64,000 nucleotides of DNA from Dyadobacter soli. Lineage in GTDB: Bacteria > Bacteroidota > Bacteroidia > Cytophagales > Spirosomataceae. The notes under the pieces are model-generated. The model had not been told where the DNA came from. It made no database searches and worked only from the letters and a program-made list of their open reading frames with translations. This document shows, one piece after another, positions 27,094 through 36,440 of this stretch; position 1 is the first letter of the stretch; each line of letters starts with the position of its first letter. A program made the position numbers and the translations under genes. The stretch lies in the NCBI RefSeq assembly GCF_900101885.1, contig NZ_FNAN01000016.1, positions 170,796-234,795 of the forward strand, given 5' to 3'.

Positions 27094-30000
27094 ATGAAAA
27101 GAAAACTACGGCTTTTTTTACAATTGTCATTTCTACAATTAACAGGCCTGGGCGCGCAGTCCGACCTGTTTGCGGCGGACATTTCCGCGCGTGTAGCGAT
27201 TGGCAAAAACGCCAGGGGGCTATCGATCGATAGGAAATTGAGCGGCAAAGTTACGGACGAAGCCGGCCAGGGGCTGCCGGGTGTAAACGTTACTGTTAAA
27301 GGGACTACGCGCGGCACGTCCACCGACGTCAATGGGCTTTACACCCTCGAATCCGTCGATGATAAGGATGTGCTGGTGTTTTCATTCGTGGGGTATCTGG
27401 CCAAGGAAATGCAGGTGGGAACAGCCAGTAAGCTGGACCTCGTGCTTGCCCAGGACACGAAAGCGCTGGAAGAGATCGTGGTGGTAGGCTATGGTACGCA
27501 GAAGAAAGCGACGGTAACCGGGTCGATCGCCAGCATTAAGGGCGACGCCATTGCAGAAGTACCGGTGCCGAACATTTCCCAGTCGCTCGCGGGCCGTGTG
27601 GCAGGGGTAAGTATGCGGCCCAATGGCGGGCAGCCGGGTAAGGACGACCCGGATATCCACATCCGCGGGATCGTCACCACGGGCAACAACCGGCCGCTGG
27701 TGGTGGTCGATGGTGTCAGGAGGGACAATATCCGGCAGGTGGACCCGGCCAGCATCGAAACCATTACCATATTGAAAGACGCGGCGGCGGTTGCGCCTTA
27801 CGGCATCGGCGGGGCCAACGGGGTAATCATGATCACAACCAAAAGGGGTAAAAGCGGCAAGCCGCAGGTTCGGATCAGCTCTTCGTACGGGTTCCAGAAC
27901 CCGACCTACCTGCCTAAAATGCTATCGGCGAAGGATTACATGACTTTGCAAAATGAAGCTTACCTGAACCAGACACCCGGTGGCACGAGCCTTCCGAATG
28001 ACCCCGAAATGGTGAAGAATTACGACCAGCTCCATGCCGAAGATCCCTGGAAATACCCTAATTCCAGCTTTGTGGATGTGTTTAACAAGAATGTGCCGGT
28101 TCAAAACCATGGCCTGGAACTGAGTGGCGGAACGGAAAATGTGACCTATCATGCCGGTGTGAGCTATTTTGACCAGAAAGGGATTTTCGATCCGGTGGGT
28201 TATCGGCGCTACAATTACAATCTCAGCGTTGAAATGGCGGCTACCAAAACGACAAAAGTCGGCATGTCGATTTTCGGAAGTGTCGAAAACACCAGGGACG
28301 TAGATGCCGACGAAACCACTTCCGGCCATTTGTTCCGCAGTTTTTACAAGTTTTTACCTACCCAAAGCCTCATTTATCCAGAGGGCGACAAATGGGGCGA
28401 GTCTTCCGCCAGTACGCCCATCGGGGTATTGCGTTCGGAAGGATACAGGAGGACCAACGGCAATACGCTCCTCGGAACGATATTCGTGGAGCAGCAGATT
28501 GCGAAAGGGCTGAGTGTGAAAGGGGTATTCAGTTACGATCCCTGGCAGCAAAATGTGAAGCTCTGGCACGTGCCATTCATTTATCACAAAATAGACCTGT
28601 CCCAGAAGCCTTACACGTATACGGAAGCGATCTCGCTCCAAGAAGGCAATGGCCGCCCTTTCCGCTGGTTGGGGTTACAAAATCAGAAACGGACCAACTT
28701 TACCTACCAGGCTTACCTGAACTATAACCGCACATTCGGCGCACATGCGATCACCGGATTGGTGGTAATGGAAGCCCGGAAAACCAAGGCCGACTCGATG
28801 GCAACCCGCCGCAACAATTTCGCGATCGGTATCGATGAGCTCAGCTTCGGTAGCTCCGACAAGCTGGATTATGACAATGCAGGCGTGTCGTCTACCGGAT
28901 CGGAATTAGGCTACGTATACAGAATAGGGTATACTTACAAAGACCGGTATATTATAGAAGCCGCGGGACGTTACGACGGCCATTACTACTTTGCCCCGGG
29001 AAGCCGCTGGGGTTATTTCCCGGCATTCTCGGCTGCCTGGCGGATTTCGGAAGAGAATTTCATGAAAAACTTCCGCTTCATCGATGAATTGAAAGTGCGC
29101 GGATCGTGGGGTAAGGCGGGAATGCTGGCGGGTGGCCCGTTTCAGTACCAGTCGGGTTACGACCTCAGGGGTGCCGCCTACGGTTTCGGTAACGGGTCGC
29201 TTGTGCAGGGCTCGCGGGTGCCGCGGGAGGCCAATTCCAGAATTACCTGGGAGATTTCTACCAAAACAGATATCGGTTTTGACCTGAGCTTGTGGAATTC
29301 ATTACTGACCGTTGAATTCGATTATTTCCACGAAAAACGGACCGGAATGCTGCTCGCGCCGCAGGTGACATTGCCGGTGGAATACGGCCTCTCGCTCTCG
29401 CAGGAAAACAAGGGAAGGATGAGCGCCAATGGCATTGAGCTAAACCTCGGAACGCGCAAACGGTTCTCGAAAGACCTCGATTTCTCTTTGAATGCGAATC
29501 TGAGCTATTCCATCAACAAAATGCAGGAAGTGTTCCAGACCGACGCGGAGGCCAAAAACCCTAACCGCACGCTGGTAGGGCGCCAGTTCGGCACGCCATT
29601 CGGATTTAAATCGCTGGGTTTATTTACCTCTGCCGAGGACACCAACGGCGACGGCATCGTAGGCGCGGCCGACGGCTACAATGTAACCCAATTCGGGGAT
29701 CTGCATCCCGGCGACATCAAGTACGCGGATTTGAGCGGCCCCGACGGCAAACCCGACGGCCTGATCGACAACTTCGACCTGACCGTGATCGGCAACCCGG
29801 TTTACCCTGCATTGACATTCGGCCTCACGCCGAGCGTGAACTGGAAAGGCTTCGATGTGAGCCTGTTCTTCCAGGGATCTGGAAAATCCAGCATCAATGT
29901 CAGACAATTCATGACCGTACCATTTGAAAATAACGGCAGCAACACGGCTTACGAATATTTCGACAACCGCTGGACGCCCGATCACCAGAATGCGAAATAC

Positions 30001-30285
30001 CCGAGATCTACGCCAGCACCTTACGCGAACAATACCAAGGATTCGGATTTCTGGTGGGTCAATTCAAGCTACGTGCGTTTGAAAACGGCCAGCATCGGCT
30101 ATACCCTTCCCAAAAGCATTGCCGGCAAGCTGAAAATGAGTTCGGCGAGGGTGTATTTCCTGACGCAAAACCTGTTCACGATCAGCAAGATCAAACACAT
30201 CGACCCTGAAATGGGCTATACGGACCGCGAAACCGCATACCCGGTGATGAAGGCGAGCACATTTGGAATTGATCTGACATTTTAA
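27094..30285 (+). CDS. SusC/RagA-family TonB-linked outer membrane protein
   Basis: A 1063-residue receptor of the SusC class. It has a signal peptide (MKRKLRLFLQLSFLQLTGLGA), a carboxypeptidase-D regulatory-like domain at about 48-125 (SGKVTDEAGQGLPGVNVTVKG ... FSFVGYLAKEM), and a TonB-box/plug junction (ALEEIVVVGYGTQKKATVTG). The SusC-type plug is visible in SLAGRVAGVSM, DGVRRDNIRQVDPASIETI and GANGVIMITTKRGK. A 22-strand barrel ends in the aromatic KASTFGIDLTF. It should import glycan fragments together with the SusD lipoprotein encoded 14 bases downstream. The substrate is likely a plant-type polysaccharide given the esterase in the locus, but that is only context. Confidence 0.95.
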   Translation: MKRKLRLFLQLSFLQLTGLGAQSDLFAADISARVAIGKNARGLSIDRKLSGKVTDEAGQGLPGVNVTVKGTTRGTSTDVNGLYTLESVDDKDVLVFSFVGYLAKEMQVGTASKLDLVLAQDTKALEEIVVVGYGTQKKATVTGSIASIKGDAIAEVPVPNISQSLAGRVAGVSMRPNGGQPGKDDPDIHIRGIVTTGNNRPLVVVDGVRRDNIRQVDPASIETITILKDAAAVAPYGIGGANGVIMITTKRGKSGKPQVRISSSYGFQNPTYLPKMLSAKDYMTLQNEAYLNQTPGGTSLPNDPEMVKNYDQLHAEDPWKYPNSSFVDVFNKNVPVQNHGLELSGGTENVTYHAGVSYFDQKGIFDPVGYRRYNYNLSVEMAATKTTKVGMSIFGSVENTRDVDADETTSGHLFRSFYKFLPTQSLIYPEGDKWGESSASTPIGVLRSEGYRRTNGNTLLGTIFVEQQIAKGLSVKGVFSYDPWQQNVKLWHVPFIYHKIDLSQKPYTYTEAISLQEGNGRPFRWLGLQNQKRTNFTYQAYLNYNRTFGAHAITGLVVMEARKTKADSMATRRNNFAIGIDELSFGSSDKLDYDNAGVSSTGSELGYVYRIGYTYKDRYIIEAAGRYDGHYYFAPGSRWGYFPAFSAAWRISEENFMKNFRFIDELKVRGSWGKAGMLAGGPFQYQSGYDLRGAAYGFGNGSLVQGSRVPREANSRITWEISTKTDIGFDLSLWNSLLTVEFDYFHEKRTGMLLAPQVTLPVEYGLSLSQENKGRMSANGIELNLGTRKRFSKDLDFSLNANLSYSINKMQEVFQTDAEAKNPNRTLVGRQFGTPFGFKSLGLFTSAEDTNGDGIVGAADGYNVTQFGDLHPGDIKYADLSGPDGKPDGLIDNFDLTVIGNPVYPALTFGLTPSVNWKGFDVSLFFQGSGKSSINVRQFMTVPFENNGSNTAYEYFDNRWTPDHQNAKYPRSTPAPYANNTKDSDFWWVNSSYVRLKTASIGYTLPKSIAGKLKMSSARVYFLTQNLFTISKIKHIDPEMGYTDRETAYPVMKASTFGIDLTF

Positions 30286-30299
30286 CGATAACCGATATT

Positions 30300-32117
30300 A
30301 TGAAAGCTGCTATTAATTATTTCAAAATACTGGGTGCGGGCCTGCTCATGCTGGTGCTGCCGGTATCCTGCGATACGGACGAATTTCTCGAAAATGCCAA
30401 CAAGGCCAACCTCACCGACAAAACCCAATGGGAATCGGAAACGAATGCCGACGTGTTCCTGAACGACGTGTACAGCGAATTGCCCAATAAGCTGAACCAG
30501 ACCGAAACGCTGGACTATTTCAGCGACGATTACAACATCAGCCACTACTACACGGCTTCGAACTGGCGCCAGGGCGTGACCCAGATCCCGTCGAGCAGTA
30601 CCGATAACCCCTGGGGAGGCACGCAGGGCCCGACGTACGGCTATACCTGGCAAAACTTTTTCGTCAAAATCCGGAAATGCAACACATTCATCCAGAAACT
30701 GACGGAAAACAAAGCCAACTTCTCGGAAGCGTATTTTAACAAACGCATTGACGAAGCGAAGTTTCTCCGCGCATTCTTTTACAGCGAGTTTTTTGTACAG
30801 GTCGGCGGCCTGCCGGTCATTACCGTGCCTTTGGACCGCAATACCATGAGTCCCGAAGAACTGCTGCAACCGAGAAAGACATTCCAGGAAACGTTCGACT
30901 TCATCGTCAATGAGCTGGATCAGGTGGTGAAAGGCGAGCATTTGGCCGTGAAGTACAATTTGTCCGACAAAGATGCCGGCCGGGCTACACTCGGTGCCGC
31001 ATTGGCTGTGAAAGGATGGATCGAGCTGTTCGGTGCCAGCCCGCTGTTCAATACTGCGACGCCTTATCTGCCTGACGCCGGAAAATTCGTGCATTTCGGA
31101 AACGTCGATGCTTCGCGGTGGGCCAAAGCGGCGGCGACCAACAAACAATTTATTGACAAGTATGGTAATGGACAGCGCTATAACCTGTTCGGCGACCTTA
31201 AAAACATCTTCCGGGCAAGCAACGAATACAATCCGGAGGTGATCTGGGACCGCCAGGTGGTGGCTAATGTAGGCGGAATGGGGTCGAGCTACGAGCAGCG
31301 GGGCGGGCCGACTTACGTACTCGGGGAATACCGCTCGTGGGGTAATTACAACCCGACCCAGGAGCTGGTGGACGAGTTTGCGATGGCGAATGGAAAGGTT
31401 ATCACCGACCCGACCTCGGGCTACAATCCGCAAAAACCCTACGCAAACCGCGAAAAGCGCTTCTATGACGCCATCGTACACGACGGAGCCATTTACAAGC
31501 AAGACTGGATGCCACGCGCCGACACGATTTACACCCGCATCGACGCCACCTATCCCAATCCCGACCGTACCAACCAGATTGACCTCGTCGGAAAAACGGA
31601 CGTTGGCGATTCGGGTTACTACCAGAAAAAACGCCTCAACCCCGACGCAGCGCCGGGCGCCGATGCGAGCGGCCAGAACTATATTTTCTTCCGCTATGCC
31701 GAGATACTGCTCAACTTTGCCGAAGCACAGAACGAAGCATCAGGCCCGGACGCATCCGTTTACGACGCGATCAATAAGCTGCGGGCACGCTCGGAACTGC
31801 CTGCGCTTGCGGCGGGCCTGTCCAAGGATGCCATGCGCGCAGCCATTGCGCGGGAACGGAGAGTCGAGCTTTGCTTCGAAGACAAGCGCTTCCTGGATAA
31901 CAAGCGTCTCGCTACCGCGGCGACTGTCATGAACAAGCCGCGGCACAACATGGTGATCCGCAATTCGGTGCCGGCCAACAATTCGGGCGTTTGGGTCTAC
32001 ACCATTGAAGAGGAGAAAAAGTACAAGGTGAAATTCGAGCCCAAGCAGTACATGAGCCCGATTCCGCAAAATGTGCTCGACCAGAATCCGGGTATCAAAC
32101 AAAACCCCGGATACTGA
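30300..32117 (+). CDS. SusD/RagB-family lipoprotein
   Basis: A 605-residue surface glycan-binding lipoprotein paired with the upstream SusC. The lipoprotein signal is MKAAINYFKILGAGLLMLVLP then VSC with Cys24, followed by DTDEFLEN. The family's tetratricopeptide-like helical core is visible in FFVKIRKCNTFIQKL, FLRAFFYSEFFVQVGGLPVI and YAEILLNFAEAQNEA. The C-terminal phrase ELPALAAG...RERRVELCFEDKRFLDNKR and the end YMSPIPQNVLDQNPGIKQNPGY are typical. SusD forms the lid of the SusC transporter and binds the ligand at the cell surface. A GC-rich hairpin follows the gene. Confidence 0.95.
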   Translation: MKAAINYFKILGAGLLMLVLPVSCDTDEFLENANKANLTDKTQWESETNADVFLNDVYSELPNKLNQTETLDYFSDDYNISHYYTASNWRQGVTQIPSSSTDNPWGGTQGPTYGYTWQNFFVKIRKCNTFIQKLTENKANFSEAYFNKRIDEAKFLRAFFYSEFFVQVGGLPVITVPLDRNTMSPEELLQPRKTFQETFDFIVNELDQVVKGEHLAVKYNLSDKDAGRATLGAALAVKGWIELFGASPLFNTATPYLPDAGKFVHFGNVDASRWAKAAATNKQFIDKYGNGQRYNLFGDLKNIFRASNEYNPEVIWDRQVVANVGGMGSSYEQRGGPTYVLGEYRSWGNYNPTQELVDEFAMANGKVITDPTSGYNPQKPYANREKRFYDAIVHDGAIYKQDWMPRADTIYTRIDATYPNPDRTNQIDLVGKTDVGDSGYYQKKRLNPDAAPGADASGQNYIFFRYAEILLNFAEAQNEASGPDASVYDAINKLRARSELPALAAGLSKDAMRAAIARERRVELCFEDKRFLDNKRLATAATVMNKPRHNMVIRNSVPANNSGVWVYTIEEEKKYKVKFEPKQYMSPIPQNVLDQNPGIKQNPGY

Positions 32118-32126
32118 TCAATATGC

Positions 32127-32162
32127 ATCGGGAGCCTGCTCGTCCGCGGGCAGGCTCCCGAT
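32127..32162 (+). terminator. GC-rich hairpin after susD
   Basis: ATCGGGAGCCTGC (32127-32139) pairs with GCAGGCTCCCGAT (32150-32162), 13 bp with a short loop. There is no T-run after it. It may attenuate or end the susCD transcript just before the HTCS promoter. Confidence 0.6.
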
Positions 32163-32163
32163 T

Positions 32164-32230
32164 GGTAACATGCGCTATGACTTATGTAACATTGTGCCGG
32201 TTATTATAGTATTATGCCCACATATATTTG
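32164..32230 (+). promoter_or_regulatory. HTCS promoter with candidate auto-operator
   Basis: GGTAACAT (32164-32171) and TGTAACAT (32185-32192) form a direct repeat with a 21-bp period, and TATATTTG (32223-32230) follows 30 bases later. This repeats the susC promoter geometry exactly. It suggests that the HTCS protein also controls its own gene. A start near 32237 would exclude the longest open frame, which begins at 32228. Confidence 0.7.
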
Positions 32231-32353
32231 TTTTCTGTTGTAAATCCAGGCGAAAAGCAGTTATCAGTAACAACAGCATGTAACATGGCCGCAGGCGAAC
32301 GGTATATCGGGGGAAATCACTATAAAGCGAAAATGACACACACGCGGGCAGCA

Positions 32354-35300
32354 ATGCATTTCAAAATGCTGATCCGAACGCTGGTAGCCTGCGTCTGTTT
32401 GCTGTCCGATGCATTCGGGCAATCGGCCAAGCTGTTCAGTGTCGAAAACGGCCTGTCGAGCAGCATGGTCACGGCCGTTCATCAGGATCGCAGCGGGTTT
32501 ATCTGGGTGGCTACCGAAGACGGATTGAACCGTTTCGACGGGATCAAATTCACAGTATACCGGCAGGATAAGGCTACTACCGACGGCGTTTCCAGCAATT
32601 TTATCCAGGTACTGTTTGAAGATCAGGCCGGAAGGATGTTCACGGGTTCGCTCCACGGATTGCAATACTATGACCCGGCCACGGATTCGTTTCGCACCAT
32701 TCCGCTGATGAACGGGCAATCCAAAATGGCCAATGTACGGGTACTGGCGATCTGCCAGCGAAAGAATGGCGACATGCTGGTGGGAACCTCCGGGCACGGC
32801 ATATTCAAAGTGGCGCGCGAGAACGGCCAGCCGCTTGCCAGGCCCATACCGCTGCAGGTGCCGAGTAACCTCATCATCCAATTGTTCGAAGACAACGACC
32901 GCAACCTCTGGGTGTCCACCGAAGATCGCGGCTTACTGCGATTCGCGGACCGATCGCTGACATCGGTGAAATCCTATTTTGTTTCCAAGAAAATCCAGAA
33001 CAACATCATTACCAGTCTATGTGAGGACAAATACGGCCGCGTCTTTGCAGGTAACATGGTGAGCGGGTTATACCAGTACAATACCGTGGCCGACACGTTC
33101 CAGCCCGTTCCGTACAACGGGACCCTCCCGATAGCCGACCTGATGGTGAACGACAATGGGCAGATCCTCATCGGGACACGGGGCAATGGCTTGAAGTATT
33201 ATGATTCTGGCTCGGGCAAAATTCTCGATATGAACCACAATGTGGACACGTTTGATTTCACCAAATCGAAGGTATTCTCGGCTTGCGAAGATAATTCGGG
33301 TAATACCTGGCTGGGCATTTACCAGAAAGGTTTGCTGCTGCTGGGCGTCAATACCAACCGTTTCGGCTACATGGGCTACAAGTCGGCGAGTAAGAACCTG
33401 ATCGGGTCCAGCGCTGTGAAGGCGCTATTTGAAGATAAAAAACACACGATATGGGTCGGGACGGATAATGATGGCTTGTATGCATTGCCAAACGGCGGCA
33501 AAGCAGGTACGCACTACCGCAAAAGCGAGCGTAACCCCTCGGCACCCGAGAACGTAATGACTGTTTTCGAAGATTCCGAAGGCAACCTCTGGACAGGCTC
33601 TTACCTGACCGGCCTTTCGAAACTGGACCGCAACACCGGGAAGTTCATGCATTCGGACAAGCTGTCGGATCAGAACGGCGACAACGTACAGCGGGTTTTC
33701 GATATGAAGGAAGATTCGAAAAAACGGCTGTGGATCGCTACGATGGGTTCGGGGATATTTTCAATGGACCTGCGCACGGGCGCGGTCGAGAATCTGGATG
33801 CATTACCGGGCAGGATCAGCCTCCCGCACGAGAATTTTCTGCCCAACAGCTGGGTCAATTGCCTGCTCGTCGCACGGGATAACAAGCTGTTTATCGGCAC
33901 TTTCAATGGACTGGCATGCCTGGACCTGGATACAAAAAGCTTTGTGTCGACTTTCGGTGCTAACAGCCTGTTGAAGGGCGTCGTGATTTACTCCTTGTTT
34001 GACGACGACAAAGGCAACCTGTGGGCGGGAACGTCGCAAGGACTGAAAAAGATCGCCCGCGCTACCAAAGCGATCACCACTTTCGATACCGGTGATGGCC
34101 TGCCCAGCAACCTCATCGGCGCGGTAAGGGGCGACAAGGCCGGCAATCTCTGGCTGAGCACCAACCGCGGCTTGTCGAAAATGGACGTGGAAAGCCAGAC
34201 CTTCGTCAACTTTTACTCGGCCGACGGGTTACAGGGCAACGAGTTCAGCCAGGGAGCGTCGCTCGTTACGCAAAACGGTGAATTTTATTTCGGGGGAATC
34301 AACGGGCTGACGCATTTCAAGCCGGAGGAAATCAAAATGTCCACCAGGCGTCCTGCCGTGCGCATCGTGGATTTGTACATTCATGACAAAGCCGTGAAAA
34401 AAGGCATGAAGTCAGGCGGGTATATGATCGTGGACACGACCGTGAGCAGCGCCGATGAATTCAACCTGCCGCACCACGACAACTCGTTCAGCCTGGAATT
34501 CTCCACGATGGATTTCATCGATGCGGAGCGGGTTTCCTATATGTACGCCATCAATGACAACGCCTGGACAGCCTTGCGGGCAGGTACCAACCGGTTGACG
34601 TTCGATAACCTCGCGCCGGGCAAGTACACATTCCGGCTGAAAGCGAAGTCGAGCAAAACCGATTCCGACGAAACGCGGGTGAATATCATTATCCATCCTG
34701 CCTGGTATTTTTCGGCATGGGCGTGGGCAGTGTACGCGTTGCTCGGGCTTCTGGTAGCGGTTTTTGTTTTTAAAACACTCAAAAACAAGCGGCTGGTGCG
34801 ACAAAAAATGCTTGCGCACCTGCGACGCGAGGAAGTGAACGAAGCCAAGCTGCAATTTTTTATCAATATCGCCCATGAAATCCGCACGCCGCTGACATTG
34901 GTGGTGAGCCCGCTTCAAAAATTGCAGGGCCAGGATTACAATCCGGAACGGATGCATTTGTACGACATTATGGGGCGTAATACGAAACGTATACTTGACT
35001 TGGTGAACCAGCTGATGGACATCCGGAAGATTGAAAAAGGCCAGATGTCCCTCCAATTCTCGAATAGGGAAATGGTGGATTTTACGAAGGAAATATGCCT
35101 GCTGTTCGAGGAGCAGATCGAAAGCAAGAAAATCGAATTCGTAGTCGATGCGCCGTCTGAGAAGATATTCGCGAAGATCGATCCGCTTAACTTTGATAAG
35201 GTTTTGATCAATGTACTGTCCAATGCATTCAAATTCACACCCAAAGGCGGCCGCATCCGCGTCGCGCTGTCCGTCGGGGATGCCGTGGACGCGAATGTGC

Positions 35301-36412
35301 GGCGGGGATTGCGTATCGCCATCGAGGATTCCGGGCCATTGATCGATCAGCACGAAACGGAACGCATTTTCGATTGCTTTTACCAGTCCGACAGCCACCG
35401 CGACCACAACAGGCATGGTACGGGCATAGGCCTGCATCTCGTGCGGCAGCTGGTGGAACTGCACGGCGGTACCATTCGCGCCGAGAATATGGCGACGATC
35501 GGTTGCCGGTTTGTGATCAACATGCCCGTTGCGGAGGTGGATGCAGCCGCTGTCGATCCTGTTGACAAGTTTTCGCCGGCAGATTCCGCGGCGGAAGAGC
35601 TATCGGAGGAGGGCGTTCTCAAAAACAAATCGCGGAAGAAAGCCAAACGGTTGGTGGTAGTGGACGACGACAGCGAAATCTGCCAGTACCTTGCCGATGA
35701 AATGTCGGGCGAGTTTACAGTTTTCTCGTATGCCAATGGCGAGGAAGCGTACAAGGCTATCTTAAAAGTAATGCCCGATCTGATCGTCAGCGATGTGATG
35801 ATGCCGGTCATGGACGGTATGATGCTTTGTAAAAAGGTAAAAGCCAACCCGCTGGTAAACCACATCCCGGTGGTATTGCTTACCGCCAAAACAGCCGAAT
35901 CGACCAATGCCGAAGGATTGGAAATGGGCGCCGATGCCTACATTACCAAGCCTTTCAACGTGCAGATTTTAACGAAGACGATCAGGGCGCTGATCAAAAA
36001 CAGGCAGATACTCCGCAACAACGACAACGAGCAGCATTACCAGGAGGAATTTATTTCAAGAATCAATATCAAGGCGTCCGAAGAAAAACTGCTGGAAAAA
36101 GTGCACCTCCTGATTGATAAAAACCTGGCTAACCCGGATCTGAGCGTGGAAATGATCTCCAATGAAATCGGCATCAGCCGCGTGCATTTGCACCGGAAAC
36201 TGAAAGAGCTGACCAACCTCACTACCAGGGACCTGATACGCAACATCCGGCTTAAACAGGCGGCCGAACTGATGACCAAAAAAGGATTGACGGTGTCCGA
36301 GGTGGCATTCGCGGTGGGATTCGCGAATGTGAACAGCTTTTCGGTCGCATTCAAGGAATTACACGGCGTATCGCCCACAGCGTTCGCGGAGAATTATATG
36401 GAAAAAGCATAA
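32354..36412 (+). CDS. Hybrid two-component system regulator (HTCS)
   Basis: From ATG at 32354 (MHFKMLIRTLVACVCLLSDAFGQ, a signal peptide) the product is 1352 residues; ATGs at 32285 and 32333 are alternatives. It has a periplasmic double propeller of two-component repeats (LSSSMVTAVHQDRSGFIWVATEDGLNRFDG and many more), then a Y_Y_Y Ig domain and one membrane helix (WAVYALLGLLVAVFVF). The kinase has HisKA HEIRTPL (His near 841) and ATPase motifs (NVLSNAFKFTPKGG, GTGIGLHLVRQL). The receiver carries LIVSDVMMPVMDG, and an AraC helix-turn-helix ends the protein (ISNEIGISRVHLHRKLKEL, VAFAVGFANVNSFSVAFKEL). HTCS proteins bind oligosaccharides in the periplasm and activate their own PUL. Here the neighbours are susCD and the esterase gene. 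Confidence 0.95.
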   Translation: MHFKMLIRTLVACVCLLSDAFGQSAKLFSVENGLSSSMVTAVHQDRSGFIWVATEDGLNRFDGIKFTVYRQDKATTDGVSSNFIQVLFEDQAGRMFTGSLHGLQYYDPATDSFRTIPLMNGQSKMANVRVLAICQRKNGDMLVGTSGHGIFKVARENGQPLARPIPLQVPSNLIIQLFEDNDRNLWVSTEDRGLLRFADRSLTSVKSYFVSKKIQNNIITSLCEDKYGRVFAGNMVSGLYQYNTVADTFQPVPYNGTLPIADLMVNDNGQILIGTRGNGLKYYDSGSGKILDMNHNVDTFDFTKSKVFSACEDNSGNTWLGIYQKGLLLLGVNTNRFGYMGYKSASKNLIGSSAVKALFEDKKHTIWVGTDNDGLYALPNGGKAGTHYRKSERNPSAPENVMTVFEDSEGNLWTGSYLTGLSKLDRNTGKFMHSDKLSDQNGDNVQRVFDMKEDSKKRLWIATMGSGIFSMDLRTGAVENLDALPGRISLPHENFLPNSWVNCLLVARDNKLFIGTFNGLACLDLDTKSFVSTFGANSLLKGVVIYSLFDDDKGNLWAGTSQGLKKIARATKAITTFDTGDGLPSNLIGAVRGDKAGNLWLSTNRGLSKMDVESQTFVNFYSADGLQGNEFSQGASLVTQNGEFYFGGINGLTHFKPEEIKMSTRRPAVRIVDLYIHDKAVKKGMKSGGYMIVDTTVSSADEFNLPHHDNSFSLEFSTMDFIDAERVSYMYAINDNAWTALRAGTNRLTFDNLAPGKYTFRLKAKSSKTDSDETRVNIIIHPAWYFSAWAWAVYALLGLLVAVFVFKTLKNKRLVRQKMLAHLRREEVNEAKLQFFINIAHEIRTPLTLVVSPLQKLQGQDYNPERMHLYDIMGRNTKRILDLVNQLMDIRKIEKGQMSLQFSNREMVDFTKEICLLFEEQIESKKIEFVVDAPSEKIFAKIDPLNFDKVLINVLSNAFKFTPKGGRIRVALSVGDAVDANVRRGLRIAIEDSGPLIDQHETERIFDCFYQSDSHRDHNRHGTGIGLHLVRQLVELHGGTIRAENMATIGCRFVINMPVAEVDAAAVDPVDKFSPADSAAEELSEEGVLKNKSRKKAKRLVVVDDDSEICQYLADEMSGEFTVFSYANGEEAYKAILKVMPDLIVSDVMMPVMDGMMLCKKVKANPLVNHIPVVLLTAKTAESTNAEGLEMGADAYITKPFNVQILTKTIRALIKNRQILRNNDNEQHYQEEFISRINIKASEEKLLEKVHLLIDKNLANPDLSVEMISNEIGISRVHLHRKLKELTNLTTRDLIRNIRLKQAAELMTKKGLTVSEVAFAVGFANVNSFSVAFKELHGVSPTAFAENYMEKA

Positions 36413-36440
36413 ACATTTGATCAGGATAAAAAACAAACCG

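Noticed and set aside
32228..32353. Longer N-terminus for the HTCS protein
   Set aside because: It would start inside the -7 box and would place 42 polar residues before the signal peptide.
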